DNA from: Neobacillus rhizosphaerae
Lineage (GTDB): Bacteria; Bacillota; Bacilli; Bacillales; Cytobacillaceae
DNA length: 52,914 nucleotides
NCBI RefSeq assembly: GCF_937468385.1
Contig: NZ_CALBWS010000039.1
Location: 1 to 52,914, forward strand
Direction of reading: 5' to 3'
The notes below the pieces were generated by a model, which was not told where the DNA came from, made no database searches, and saw only the letters and a program-made list of their open reading frames with translations. Below are positions 16,004 through 23,738 of this stretch, one piece after another. Position 1 is the stretch's first letter. Each line of letters starts with the position of its first letter. Made by a program: the position numbers and the translations under genes.

Positions 16004-16267
16004 ATGCCAAAAACCTTAGCCGATATTAAAAAGGCTCTCGACACAAATTTAGGGAAAAGGTTGTTGCTGAAAGCAAACGGAGGACGAAGGAAAACAATCG
16101 AACGTTCCGGTGTTTTAGCGGAAACTTACCCATCTGTTTTTGTTATTGAGTTAGATCAAGATGAAAATTCATTCGAACGTGTTTCTTACAGCTACGCAGA
16201 TGTATTAACAGAAACAGTTCAAATTACATTCTATGATGATGCAGCAGGACATGTGGCTTTAAGCTAG
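16004..16267 (+). CDS. veg: Veg, biofilm-stimulating protein
   Basis: A small abundant protein (87 residues) that stimulates biofilm-matrix genes in B. subtilis, reported to act against SinR. The N-terminus MPKTLADIKKALD and the block LKANGGRRKTIERSGVL identify it. The frame is open from 15944, but that part covers the promoter; GAGGTGG (15992-15998) fixes ATG 16004. Two strong promoters drive it and a clean terminator follows, so it is monocistronic. Confidence 0.95.
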   Translation: MPKTLADIKKALDTNLGKRLLLKANGGRRKTIERSGVLAETYPSVFVIELDQDENSFERVSYSYADVLTETVQITFYDDAAGHVALS

Positions 16268-16283
16268 TATATAAGCAATGACA

Positions 16284-16312
16284 GGCAGTAAACATAACGT
16301 TTACTGCCTTTT
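16284..16312 (+). terminator. Terminator of veg
   Basis: GGCAGTAAAC / GTTTACTGCC, 10-bp perfect stem with a five-base loop, then TTTTG. Confidence 0.92.
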
Positions 16313-16324
16313 GCTATCTTAAAA

Positions 16325-16408
16325 CAGAAAGTATAAATTTTGACTTTGAGGATTGTCTAGCTTCAGCAAGTCCATACGCCGATAGGCGGGCGCCTTGCGC
16401 TTTTCTTA
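16325..16408 (+). repeat. Family A intergenic repeat, short form (copy A3)
   Basis: Starts GAAAGTATAAATTTTGAC, continues TTTGAGGATTGTCTAGCTTC, and ends CGCCTTGCGCTTTTCTTA. The long internal module is missing apart from TCCATACGCC. It lies between the veg terminator and sspF. Confidence 0.85.
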
Positions 16409-16438
16409 TTTGGATATTATGAAAATCCGTTTTTACCT

Positions 16439-16445
16439 CATACTA
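16439..16445 (+). promoter_or_regulatory. Possible -10 of a sigma-G promoter for sspF
   Basis: CATACTA fits the sigma-G -10 (CATnHTA), 32 bases before sspF, and SASP genes are sigma-G-dependent. No GHATR -35 is found at 17-19 bases, so this is only a partial match. Confidence 0.35.
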
Positions 16446-16476
16446 AGAATACTGTGGTAAGAAAGGGGCTGTTTAG

Positions 16477-16662
16477 ATGGGTAGAAGAAGAGGAATCATG
16501 TCTGAAAGGTTTAAAGAGGAGCTTGCAAAAGAACTTGGCTTTTACGATGTGGTTCAAAAAGAGGGATGGGGCGGCATCCGGGCAAGGGATGCAGGGAATA
16601 TGGTGAAGCGTGCTATTGAACTTGCGGAAGAGCAACTGGCCAATCAGAAGCCGAAGTCTTAA
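16477..16662 (+). CDS. sspF: Alpha/beta-type small acid-soluble spore protein SspF
   Basis: A DNA-binding spore protein made in the forespore that coats and protects spore DNA. 61 residues, the same length as B. subtilis SspF. Family signatures are the start MGRRRGIMS, FKEELAKELGF and the DNA-binding GWGGIRARDAGNMVKRAIE. AAAGGGG precedes ATG 16477. It has the arginine-rich SspF N-terminus rather than the typical SspA/B start. Confidence 0.96.
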   Translation: MGRRRGIMSERFKEELAKELGFYDVVQKEGWGGIRARDAGNMVKRAIELAEEQLANQKPKS

Positions 16663-16715
16663 GTCCTAAAGAAGGGCACTACCGTTTTAAATTTAAACAA
16701 ATCTTTACCACAGTC

Positions 16716-16754
16716 AGGCCAGCTTGGGGATTCCTATCCCTGCTGGCCTTTTCA
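16716..16754 (+). terminator. Terminator of sspF
   Basis: AGGCCAGC pairs with GCTGGCCTT and an inner GGGGAT / ATCCC extends the structure; TTTT follows. The ~150 AT-rich bases after it presumably hold the ispE promoter. Confidence 0.85.
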
Positions 16755-16913
16755 TTTAACTCCATCTCCAAAATTTTGCTTTTTTCTAAACAAAACTAAT
16801 GATAAAATATTAAATTTGTTAGGATATATAATATCTCACGTCTTACATTAATAGTTTTGTGGTAAAATAGGACAAAATGTGGAATTTGGAATTAACTAAA
16901 GTAGGTGGACGTA

Positions 16914-17783
16914 GTGAAGCTTTTAGTCAAGGCACCGGCCAAGATAAATTTAGCATTAGATGTTTTACATAAACGTTCCGATGGCTTCCATGAGGTGGAA
17001 ATGATTATGACCACGATTGATTTGGCAGACCGGGTGGAACTAACCTTATTAAATCACGATAAAATACATATTCTCTCCCATAATCGCTACGTACCGGATG
17101 ATCAGCGAAACTTAGCCTATCAAGCGGCACAGCTTTTAAAAGATCGGTTTCAAGTTAAAAAAGGCGTAATGATTGCCATTGAAAAAACGATTCCCGTTGC
17201 AGCGGGGCTTGCTGGAGGGAGCAGTGATGCTGCTGCCACCTTAAGAGGGCTAAATAAACTCTGGGACCTTGGTTTAACTTTAGACGAATTAGCAGAGCTT
17301 GGCTCAGAAATCGGATCGGATGTTTCTTTTTGCGTTTATGGAGGCACTGCATTGGCGAAGGGAAGAGGAGAAATCATCACTGAACTTCCTGCACCGCCAA
17401 CATGCTGGGTTATCCTTGCAAAACCATTCATCGGAGTATCAACAGCAGAGGTTTATCGCCGACTTGATATAAAGGGAATGAACCATCCTGACATTTATGG
17501 GATGATTGGAGCTATTAACAATCACGACTATCAAAAGGTATGCAGGAAGGTCGGGAACGTTTTAGAGGATGTTACCTTAAGCCTTCACCCTGAAGTGGCG
17601 CAAATAAAGGAGCAAATGAAGCGTTTTGGAGCAGATGCCGTTTTAATGAGCGGCAGCGGCCCAACTGTTTTTGGGATCGTTCAGCATGATTCCAGAATGC
17701 ACCGCATCTATAATGGACTAAGAGGATTCTGTGATCAGGTATTCGCTGTCCGGATGCTCGGAGAACGACATACACTTGATTGA
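16914..17783 (+). CDS. ispE: 4-diphosphocytidyl-2-C-methyl-D-erythritol kinase
   Basis: GHMP-superfamily kinase of the MEP (non-mevalonate) isoprenoid pathway. 289 residues from GTG 16914, equal to B. subtilis IspE. The N-terminal KAPAKINLALD, the glycine-rich ATP loop VAAGLAGGSSDAAATLRG and the C-terminal LMSGSGPTVFGIV are diagnostic. GTG 16905 was rejected because it overlaps the AGGTGG site (16903-16908). Two PurBoxes and the purR promoter begin at its stop codon. Confidence 0.97.
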   Translation: MKLLVKAPAKINLALDVLHKRSDGFHEVEMIMTTIDLADRVELTLLNHDKIHILSHNRYVPDDQRNLAYQAAQLLKDRFQVKKGVMIAIEKTIPVAAGLAGGSSDAAATLRGLNKLWDLGLTLDELAELGSEIGSDVSFCVYGGTALAKGRGEIITELPAPPTCWVILAKPFIGVSTAEVYRRLDIKGMNHPDIYGMIGAINNHDYQKVCRKVGNVLEDVTLSLHPEVAQIKEQMKRFGADAVLMSGSGPTVFGIVQHDSRMHRIYNGLRGFCDQVFAVRMLGERHTLD

Positions 17784-17805
17784 AAACGAACAATAATGCT
17801 ATTAT
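17776..17805 (+). promoter_or_regulatory. Sigma-A promoter of purR
   Basis: TTGATT (17776-17781), 18 bases, TATTAT (17800-17805) with TGC just before the -10 (extended). The spacer contains PurBox 1, so PurR binding would block polymerase. Confidence 0.65.
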
Positions 17806-17826
17806 TAAATAAGAATATTCGGTTTT
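17783..17826 (+). promoter_or_regulatory. Inverted PurBox pair, PurR operator (autoregulation)
   Basis: AAAACGAACAAT (17783-17794) and, on the other strand, AAAACCGAATATT (17826-17814) each resemble the PurBox AWWWCCGAACWWT with one deviation. They face each other about 19 bases apart, close to the usual 16-17. They overlap the purR promoter. Confidence 0.65.
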
Positions 17827-17839
17827 TTGGAGGGTGTTT

Positions 17840-18667
17840 ATGAAGTTTCGCCGCAGTGAACGTTTGATTGATATGACTAATTATTTATTGGACCATCCTC
17901 GCCAGTTAGTACCACTGACGTTTTTTGCTGAGCGTTATTCGTCTGCCAAGTCTTCTATCAGTGAAGACTTAGCTATTGTAAAGGAAACCTTTGAACAAAG
18001 AGGAATAGGCACATTGCAAACAGTACCAGGGGCTGCTGGCGGTGTTAAATTCTTTGTTAAGGTGAGTCAAGAAGAGGCAAAACCTTTTGTCGATGAATTG
18101 TGTGAATTAATTGGCAATGCGGATAGGCTGTTACCTGGAGGCTATTTATATTTAACTGATATTTTGGGCGACCCACAAGTTGTGCAACAGGCCGGGCGCA
18201 TCATTGCTTCCGCCTATGCCGACGCTAAAATTGATGTGGTGATGACCGTTGCTACTAAAGGGATACCCCTTGCCTATGCGGTCGCGAGTCAGCTGAATGT
18301 CCCTGTTGTAATTGTCCGAAGGGATAATAAAGTCACGGAGGGGCCGACAGTAAGTATCAATTATGTTTCCGGTTCAACAAAAAGAATTCAAACAATGGTT
18401 CTTTCGAAAAAGAGCATGAAACAGAATTCTCGCGTTTTGATTGTTGATGATTTTATGAAGGCTGGCGGAACGGTAATGGGAATGATCAGTATGCTTGAGG
18501 AATTTAATTCACATCTCGCAGGGATTGCCGTGTTAGTAGAGGCTGAAAAAATCCAAGAACGGTTAGTGGATGAATATTTATCTCTCGTTCAATTGTCAGA
18601 CGTGGACGTGAAAGAGAAGAAGATTAAGGTAGAATCGGGAAATTATCTCAACAAATGGAGGGGTTGA
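17840..18667 (+). CDS. purR: Purine operon repressor PurR
   Basis: DNA-binding repressor of purine genes, released by PRPP. 275 residues from ATG 17840 (TTGGAGGG upstream). An N-terminal winged helix (about residues 1-75; FRRSERLIDMTNYLLDHP) is joined to a type I phosphoribosyltransferase-like domain whose PRPP motif is VLIVDDFMKAGGTVMGM. PRT folds in PurR bind PRPP without catalysis. ridA follows after one base. The PRPP synthase gene prs, source of its effector, is 2.5 kb downstream. Confidence 0.96.
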   Translation: MKFRRSERLIDMTNYLLDHPRQLVPLTFFAERYSSAKSSISEDLAIVKETFEQRGIGTLQTVPGAAGGVKFFVKVSQEEAKPFVDELCELIGNADRLLPGGYLYLTDILGDPQVVQQAGRIIASAYADAKIDVVMTVATKGIPLAYAVASQLNVPVVIVRRDNKVTEGPTVSINYVSGSTKRIQTMVLSKKSMKQNSRVLIVDDFMKAGGTVMGMISMLEEFNSHLAGIAVLVEAEKIQERLVDEYLSLVQLSDVDVKEKKIKVESGNYLNKWRG

Positions 18668-18668
18668 C

Positions 18669-19043
18669 ATGAAAGCCATTCAAACGAATCAAGCACCGGC
18701 TGCTATTGGGCCTTATTCGCAAGGAATTGTAGTGAATAACCTATTTTATAGTTCTGGACAAATTCCGTTAACAGCTGAAGGAACTATGGTTACAGGAGAT
18801 ATTAAAGTCCAGACCCAACAGGTGTTTCAAAATTTGCAAGCTGTGCTTAGTGAAGCGGGCGCTTCCTTTGAAACAGTTATAAAGGCAACTGTGTTTATTA
18901 AAGATATGAATGATTTTGCTGCAGTAAATGAAGTGTATGGTAAATATTTCAATGTACATAAACCAGCCCGCTCTTGTGTAGAGGTTGCCCGTTTGCCGAA
19001 AGATGCTTTGGTTGAAATTGAAGTTGTCGCCCTTGTGAAGTAA
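18669..19043 (+). CDS. ridA: RidA family enamine/imine deaminase (YabJ)
   Basis: Hydrolyses reactive enamine/imine intermediates from PLP enzymes. 124 residues, trimeric fold. Conserved blocks are APAAIGPYSQGI, SGQIPL, and the active-site arginine in ARSCVEVARLPKDALVEIE. The ATG lies one base after the purR stop with GGAGGGG upstream, so the two are co-transcribed; in B. subtilis yabJ is needed for full PurR function. Confidence 0.95.
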   Translation: MKAIQTNQAPAAIGPYSQGIVVNNLFYSSGQIPLTAEGTMVTGDIKVQTQQVFQNLQAVLSEAGASFETVIKATVFIKDMNDFAAVNEVYGKYFNVHKPARSCVEVARLPKDALVEIEVVALVK

Positions 19044-19162
19044 ACGGACGATTTTTATCTCAATATATGTTCTCAAAACTCCTGCGTTGTCAGTGAATGT
19101 CCATTTTTTACAAAAGTTCACTATTTCGCCCTAATTTTTCTAAAATATTTTGAATATAAAGA

Positions 19163-19188
19163 AGGATTCCTGAATAAAATGTTGAATT
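19163..19188 (+). promoter_or_regulatory. Sigma-H promoter of spoVG
   Basis: AGGATTC (19163-19169), 13 bases, TGAATT (19183-19188) has the sigma-H pattern and the same spacing as B. subtilis spoVG, whose promoter is the classic sigma-H example. The AT-rich upstream stretch is where AbrB binds there. Confidence 0.8.
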
Positions 19189-19229
19189 TATTTATTTAGC
19201 ATTTTATCTAACAAAAAGGGTGTGAGCAC

Positions 19230-19520
19230 ATGGAAGTAACTGACGTAAGATTACGCCGGGTTAATACGGATGGACGCATGAGAGCGATTGCATCGATCAC
19301 ATTGGATAATGAATTTGTCGTTCATGATATTCGTGTTATCGACGGTAACAACGGTTTATTTGTAGCTATGCCAAGCAAACGTACTCCAGATGGAGAATTT
19401 CGTGACATTGCGCATCCAATCAATTCAGGAACACGCGGTAAAATCCAAGAAGCTGTTTTGGCTGAGTACCACCGTTTAGGTGAATTGGAAGTAGAATTTG
19501 AAGAAGCCGGAGCTTCCTAA
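19230..19520 (+). CDS. spoVG: Septation/stage V sporulation regulator SpoVG
   Basis: A small nucleic-acid-binding regulator that affects asymmetric septation and many stationary-phase traits. 96 residues. The N-terminus MEVTDVRLRRVNTDGRMRA and LPSKRTPDGEFRDIAHP-type block (AMPSKRTPDGEFRDIAHPI) are diagnostic. Its gene is the textbook target of sigma-H activation and AbrB repression; abrB is 11 kb upstream. GGTGTGAG precedes ATG 19230. Confidence 0.98.
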   Translation: MEVTDVRLRRVNTDGRMRAIASITLDNEFVVHDIRVIDGNNGLFVAMPSKRTPDGEFRDIAHPINSGTRGKIQEAVLAEYHRLGELEVEFEEAGAS

Positions 19521-19534
19521 GGATTTTAACAACT

Positions 19535-19567
19535 AGGGCCTTTCTTCTCCAGTAAGGCTCTTTTTAT
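19535..19567 (+). terminator. Terminator of spoVG
   Basis: AGGGCCTT pairs with AAGGCTCT with a G-U pair, followed by TTTTTA. Confidence 0.8.
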
Positions 19568-19676
19568 TGTTTACAATTAACAGGATCGACCTAGCCACTG
19601 CTCCTCTAACCCCCCTTTCGCTGTTCTCCTCAAAAAAATTCAAAATTACAAAAAAAAAACACTTATGTTTCATTCC

Positions 19677-19705
19677 TTGAAAAGAGAGCCCATTTACGTT
19701 AATAT
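19677..19705 (+). promoter_or_regulatory. Sigma-A promoter of glmU-prs
   Basis: TTGAAA (19677-19682), 17 bases, TAATAT (19700-19705), 38 bases upstream of glmU. Confidence 0.65.
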
Positions 19706-19742
19706 TTTTAATGGATAAAAAGGTTAAATTGGAGGACTGAAC

Positions 19743-21116
19743 ATGCATAATCGTTATGCTGTGATTTTGGCCGCAGGGCAAGGGACGCGGATGAAATCTA
19801 AGCTGTATAAAGTATTACACTCAGTTTGCGGCAAACCAATGGTTCAGCATGTTGTTGATCAAATAACATCGCTTCATATTCAGGAAATGGTTACCATTAT
19901 TGGCCATGGTGCTGAAAAGGTGCAAGCCCAATTAGGTGACAGCAGTCTTTATGCTTTGCAGGATAAGCAATTGGGTACGGCCCATGCTGTCATGCAAGCA
20001 GGGAGTATTCTTGATGGCAAAGAGGGCGTAACCATTGTTGTTTGCGGTGATACCCCTTTAATAAAGGCGGAAACGATGGAGTCCCTTTTTAAACATCATG
20101 AAGAATTAAAGGCAAAAGCTACAATCCTCACAGCAAAAATAGATGACCCAACAGGGTATGGCCGGATTATTCGAGATGAAAACGGTCTCGTAGAAAAAAT
20201 TGTTGAGCATAAGGATGCAACAGATGGTGAACGGAAAATAAATGAAATTAATACAGGTACTTATTGCTTTGACAATCAGGCTTTATTTCATGCCTTAAGG
20301 AATGTTTCGAATGACAATGTTCAGGGCGAATACTATCTACCGGATGTTATTGAAATCCTTAAAAAACAGGGTGAAGTTGTCACAGCTTTCCAAACCATTG
20401 ATTTTGCAGAAACTCTAGGTGTAAATGACCGGGTTGCCTTGGCAGAAGCAGAGCGCATCATGCGGAACCGGACGAATGAGGCCCACATGCGTAATGGGGT
20501 AACCATTATTGATCCTCTGAACACATACATTGAAACGGATGTCGAAATTGGACAGGATACTGTTATCTATCCAGGAACGATGATAAAAGGTAAAACAATT
20601 ATCGGTTCTGACTGTCAAATTGGCCCAAACACAGAAATTGATTCATGTAAAATTGGTAATGACAGCGTTGTTCGTCAATCGGCTGCCTATGATAGCTCGA
20701 TTGGTGCCTATGTTAATATCGGACCATTCGCCCATATCAGACCGGACTCAACGATAAATGATGAGGTGAAAATTGGCAACTTCGTCGAAATCAAGAAAGC
20801 TGTTTTCGGAAAAGGAAGCAAGGCATCACATTTAAGCTATATTGGCGATGCTGAGGTTGGCAGTGATGTAAACATTGGCTGCGGTTCAATTACAGTGAAT
20901 TACGACGGCAAAAATAAATACTTAACAAAAATTGAAGATGGTGTCTTTATCGGCTGTAACTCAAATTTAGTTGCCCCTGTCTCAATTGGTAAGGGCGCAT
21001 ACGTGGCTGCCGGTTCAACGATAACTAAAAATGTACCAAGTGAAGCTTTATCCATTGCACGTGCACAGCAAGTCAATAAGGAAAATTACGTACAGAAGCT
21101 TAATTTAAAGAAATAA
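19743..21116 (+). CDS. glmU: Bifunctional GlcNAc-1-P uridyltransferase / GlcN-1-P acetyltransferase
   Basis: Makes UDP-GlcNAc for peptidoglycan and teichoic acids. 457 residues. The N-terminal uridyltransferase has LAAGQGTRMKSKLYKVLH, and GDTPL is the metal-binding loop. The C-terminal left-handed beta-helix has repeated hexapeptides (IGQDTVIYPGTMI, IGSDCQIGPNTEI, IGNFVEIKKAVFG), and the catalytic histidine lies in PFAHIRPDS. GGAGG precedes ATG 19743. prs follows after 23 bases. Confidence 0.98.
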   Translation: MHNRYAVILAAGQGTRMKSKLYKVLHSVCGKPMVQHVVDQITSLHIQEMVTIIGHGAEKVQAQLGDSSLYALQDKQLGTAHAVMQAGSILDGKEGVTIVVCGDTPLIKAETMESLFKHHEELKAKATILTAKIDDPTGYGRIIRDENGLVEKIVEHKDATDGERKINEINTGTYCFDNQALFHALRNVSNDNVQGEYYLPDVIEILKKQGEVVTAFQTIDFAETLGVNDRVALAEAERIMRNRTNEAHMRNGVTIIDPLNTYIETDVEIGQDTVIYPGTMIKGKTIIGSDCQIGPNTEIDSCKIGNDSVVRQSAAYDSSIGAYVNIGPFAHIRPDSTINDEVKIGNFVEIKKAVFGKGSKASHLSYIGDAEVGSDVNIGCGSITVNYDGKNKYLTKIEDGVFIGCNSNLVAPVSIGKGAYVAAGSTITKNVPSEALSIARAQQVNKENYVQKLNLKK

Positions 21117-21139
21117 GCAAAAATAATTGGAGGGCCATC

Positions 21140-22096
21140 ATGTCAAATCAATATTTAGATCCGAACTTAAAGGTATTCAGTTTAAACTCAAATATTCCTC
21201 TTGCTCAAGAAATCGCAAAGGTTATTGGAGTGGAACTCGGAAAATGCTCAGTCTCAAAGTTTAGTGATGGAGAAATCCAAATTAATATTGAAGAAAGTAT
21301 CCGTGGCTGTGATGTTTATGTTATTCAATCGACCAGTTTACCTGTAAATGACAATATTATGGAATTGTTAATCATGATTGATGCCTTAAAAAGGGCGTCG
21401 GCGAAAACCATTAATATTGTTATGCCTTACTATGGCTATGCGCGTCAGGATCGGAAAGCACGTGCCCGTGAACCAATTACCGCTAAATTAGTAGCAAACC
21501 TGCTCGAGACTGCTGGGGCAACCAGGGTGATTTGTCTTGATTTGCATGCACCACAAATTCAAGGATTCTTTGATATTCCTATTGACCACTTGATGGGCGT
21601 GCCGATTTTATCAGAGTACTTTAAAAACAAGGAATTAAATGGTGACATCGTGATTGTTTCTCCAGATCATGGTGGGGTAACAAGAGCGAGGAAAATGGCA
21701 GAGCGCTTAAAAGCACCGATTGCGATTATCGATAAACGCCGTCCAAGACCGAATGTGGCAGAAGTCATGAATATCGTCGGTAACATTGAAGGAAAAGTAG
21801 CCATTTTGATCGATGATATCATTGATACGGCAGGAACGATTACTCTTGCAGCCAACGCTTTGGTTGAAAATGGGGCTAGTGAAGTGTATGCATGCTGTAC
21901 ACACCCTGTCTTAAGCGGACCGGCAATTGAAAGAATACAAAACTCAAAAATAAAAGAATTAGTCGTTACGAATTCTATTCCTCTTCCAGAAGAGAAAAAG
22001 GCTGATAAAATTATTCACCTATCGGTTGCACCGTTAATCGGTGAAGCGATTATTCGTGTCCACGAAGAACAATCTGTAAGCACTTTGTTTGATTAA
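21140..22096 (+). CDS. prs: Ribose-phosphate pyrophosphokinase
   Basis: Makes PRPP from ribose-5-phosphate and ATP. 318 residues, normal. Key elements are FSDGEIQINIEESIRG, PYYGYARQDRKARAREPITAKL (flexible loop and ATP site), the metal histidine in LDLHAPQIQGFFDIP, and the PRPP loop ILIDDIIDTAGTI. It is transcribed with glmU, tying cell-wall precursor and PRPP supply. No terminator follows directly; repeat A4 is next. Confidence 0.98.
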   Translation: MSNQYLDPNLKVFSLNSNIPLAQEIAKVIGVELGKCSVSKFSDGEIQINIEESIRGCDVYVIQSTSLPVNDNIMELLIMIDALKRASAKTINIVMPYYGYARQDRKARAREPITAKLVANLLETAGATRVICLDLHAPQIQGFFDIPIDHLMGVPILSEYFKNKELNGDIVIVSPDHGGVTRARKMAERLKAPIAIIDKRRPRPNVAEVMNIVGNIEGKVAILIDDIIDTAGTITLAANALVENGASEVYACCTHPVLSGPAIERIQNSKIKELVVTNSIPLPEEKKADKIIHLSVAPLIGEAIIRVHEEQSVSTLFD

Positions 22097-22097
22097 T

Positions 22098-22182
22098 AGA
22101 AAAGCGGAAGCGTCCATTTTAAGAAGTAACTAGTCTCTGGACGCTAGAGCTGGACAATTATCAAAGTCAAAATTACTTTCTT
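22098..22182 (-). repeat. Family A intergenic repeat, short form, inverted (copy A4)
   Basis: On the + strand it reads AGAAAAGCGGAAGCGTCC, then GGACGCTAGAGCTGGACAAT, then TATCAAAGTCAAAATTACTTTC, the mirror of the other copies. GCGTCC / GGACGC close it. It starts one base after the prs stop and is the only thing between prs and the ctc leader. Confidence 0.85.
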
Positions 22183-22200
22183 ATCATAAAAAATGATTAG

Positions 22201-22248
22201 ACCTTCCTATTTTAGGGCATTTTTATATAGACATTAAAATAGGAAGGT
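22201..22248 (+). promoter_or_regulatory. Perfect 14-bp hairpin covering the ctc ribosome-binding site
   Basis: ACCTTCCTATTTTA (22201-22214) is the exact reverse complement of TAAAATAGGAAGGT (22235-22248), with a 20-base loop. The right arm contains AGGAAGG, the only Shine-Dalgarno for ctc, 11 bases before ATG 22259. In RNA it would block initiation. There is no T tract after it, so it is not an ordinary terminator. A regulatory role is inferred. Confidence 0.75.
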
Positions 22249-22258
22249 GACTAAACAT

Positions 22259-22894
22259 ATGAGTACTGTTTTACAAGCAAAGGAGCGGAAGGAGTTCCGT
22301 CATTCCGCGTTAAAGAAAATTAGAGATGATGGCAACATCCCTGCCGTTATTTATGGTGCAAGAGTTAATAGTAAACCAGTGTTTGTTAGTTCAGCCGATT
22401 TAACAAAAACGTTAAGGGCTGTTGGCAGAAATGGAGTCATTTCCCTAGATGTTGATGGTAGCAAGCAGGATGTAGTGCTAACTGATTTTCAAGAGGATTG
22501 TTTCAAAAAGGGAATCCTTCATGTTGATTTTCTAGCCGTAGATAAATCCTCGAAAATCAATGTCGATGTTAGACTTGTCCTTGTTGGCGAGGCTGCTGGA
22601 GTAAAAGATGGCGGGGTTCTGCAGCAGCCAGTTCACCAGCTATCGATTACTTCTACCCCAGATAATATTCCGCAGCAAATTGAAGTGGATATAACCAATC
22701 TACTGGTGGGGGAAACCTTATCGGTTGCTGATATTCTTTATCAAGGCTCTTTTACCATTAATCACGAAGAAGGGGAAGTTATTGCTTCGATTCTTCCTCC
22801 AAGGCAGGAAGTGGAGATTAACGCAGGTGAGCAGCAAGAAGAAGGCCATCCTGATAATGAAGAGGGAAGAGAAACAACTCCGATTGGAGAATAG
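22259..22894 (+). CDS. ctc: General stress protein Ctc, bL25 family with C-terminal TL5 domain
   Basis: A 5S rRNA-binding ribosomal protein of the bL25/TL5/CTC family. 211 residues: N-terminal 5S-binding domain (about 1-90; RKEFRHSALKKIRDDGNIPAVIYG) and C-terminal TL5 beta domain (GVLQQPVHQLSI, LPPRQE) with an acidic tail. In B. subtilis it is induced by sigma-B and aids ribosome function under stress. I see no clear sigma-B promoter here. Start ATG 22259 was preferred to GTG 22247, which lies inside the Shine-Dalgarno. Confidence 0.94.
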   Translation: MSTVLQAKERKEFRHSALKKIRDDGNIPAVIYGARVNSKPVFVSSADLTKTLRAVGRNGVISLDVDGSKQDVVLTDFQEDCFKKGILHVDFLAVDKSSKINVDVRLVLVGEAAGVKDGGVLQQPVHQLSITSTPDNIPQQIEVDITNLLVGETLSVADILYQGSFTINHEEGEVIASILPPRQEVEINAGEQQEEGHPDNEEGRETTPIGE

Positions 22895-22900
22895 AAAAGC

Positions 22901-22931
22901 AGACGTAACCTATTTAAGGTTACGTCTTTTG
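22901..22931 (+). terminator. Terminator of ctc
   Basis: AGACGTAACC / GGTTACGTCT, 10-bp perfect stem, then TTTTGT. Confidence 0.92.
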
Positions 22932-23025
22932 TCGCATTACAATATGAATTAATTTATACTATGGGAGACATACCATGTTTAGAAAAATCTTTAAGAGGTT
23001 GGCTGAACCGAAAGAGGTGGGGAAT

Positions 23026-23589
23026 ATGAAATTAATCGTTGGTTTAGGTAACCCTGGAAAGCAGTATGAACAAACAAGACACAATATTGGCTTTGAAGTC
23101 ATTGATGCCTTATCAAGCCAATTGGCGATACCACTCACCCAGTCCAAATTTAAAGGACTTTATGGGGTTGGTTTTTTTAAAGGGGAAAAGGTTTTGTTGT
23201 TGAAGCCACTTACTTACATGAATTTATCTGGGGAATCGATTAGAGCAGTCATGGATTATTATCAAATAGATCTTGAAGACTTACTCGTTATTTATGATGA
23301 CCTTGATCTACCTGTCGGGAAGATCCGGCTTCGTCAAAAAGGAAGTCCAGGCGGACATAACGGGATTAAGTCGACAGTGGCTCATCTGGGCTCCCAGCAA
23401 TTTAACCGAATTAGGATAGGCATTGACCGCCCCGTAGCAGGGACCATAAGCGTACCTGATTATGTTCTCGGACGTTTTCGTAAGGATGAGATGGATTTCA
23501 CCCAGGAGGCTGTAAGAAAGAGCGCTGAGGCATGCACAGCCTGGTTGGAAAAGCCATTCCTACAAGTAATGAATGAATACAATCAGTAA
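23026..23589 (+). CDS. pth: Peptidyl-tRNA hydrolase (SpoVC)
   Basis: Releases tRNA from peptidyl-tRNA dropped by ribosomes; essential, first found as spoVC in B. subtilis. 187 residues. Motifs: LIVGLGNPGKQYEQTRHNIGF (catalytic His in TRHN), PLTYMNLSGES, VIYDDLDLPVGKIRLR and GGHNGIKS. ATG 23026 has GAGGTGGGG close by and matches the family N-terminus. The frame is open to ATG 22975, which also has a GGGAGA site, so a 17-residue longer form is possible but not conserved. Confidence 0.97.
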   Translation: MKLIVGLGNPGKQYEQTRHNIGFEVIDALSSQLAIPLTQSKFKGLYGVGFFKGEKVLLLKPLTYMNLSGESIRAVMDYYQIDLEDLLVIYDDLDLPVGKIRLRQKGSPGGHNGIKSTVAHLGSQQFNRIRIGIDRPVAGTISVPDYVLGRFRKDEMDFTQEAVRKSAEACTAWLEKPFLQVMNEYNQ

Positions 23590-23678
23590 TTGTTCATGAT
23601 ACTAGCATTTCTTTCATACAATAAAGCAAAACTGAAAATAGTAAGATTCAAGCTTATAGATAAGTGGTTAACCTAGTT

Positions 23679-23708
23679 GAATAAGTTCCTCCGGTAAGGT
23701 TCATACTA
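23679..23708 (+). promoter_or_regulatory. Sigma-G (or sigma-F) promoter of fin
   Basis: GAATA (23679-23683), exactly 18 bases, CATACTA (23702-23708) matches the sigma-G consensus GHATR-N18-CATnHTA at every position. fin is forespore-expressed in B. subtilis. Confidence 0.85.
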
Positions 23709-23738
23709 ATAAGGAATCTTAGATTAGGGAGGGATTGC

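Noticed and set aside
22141..22258. Sigma-B promoter for ctc
   Set aside because: No GTTT-N13-15-GGGTAT-like pair is found; GGGCAT at 22215 lacks a matching -35 and lies in the hairpin loop.
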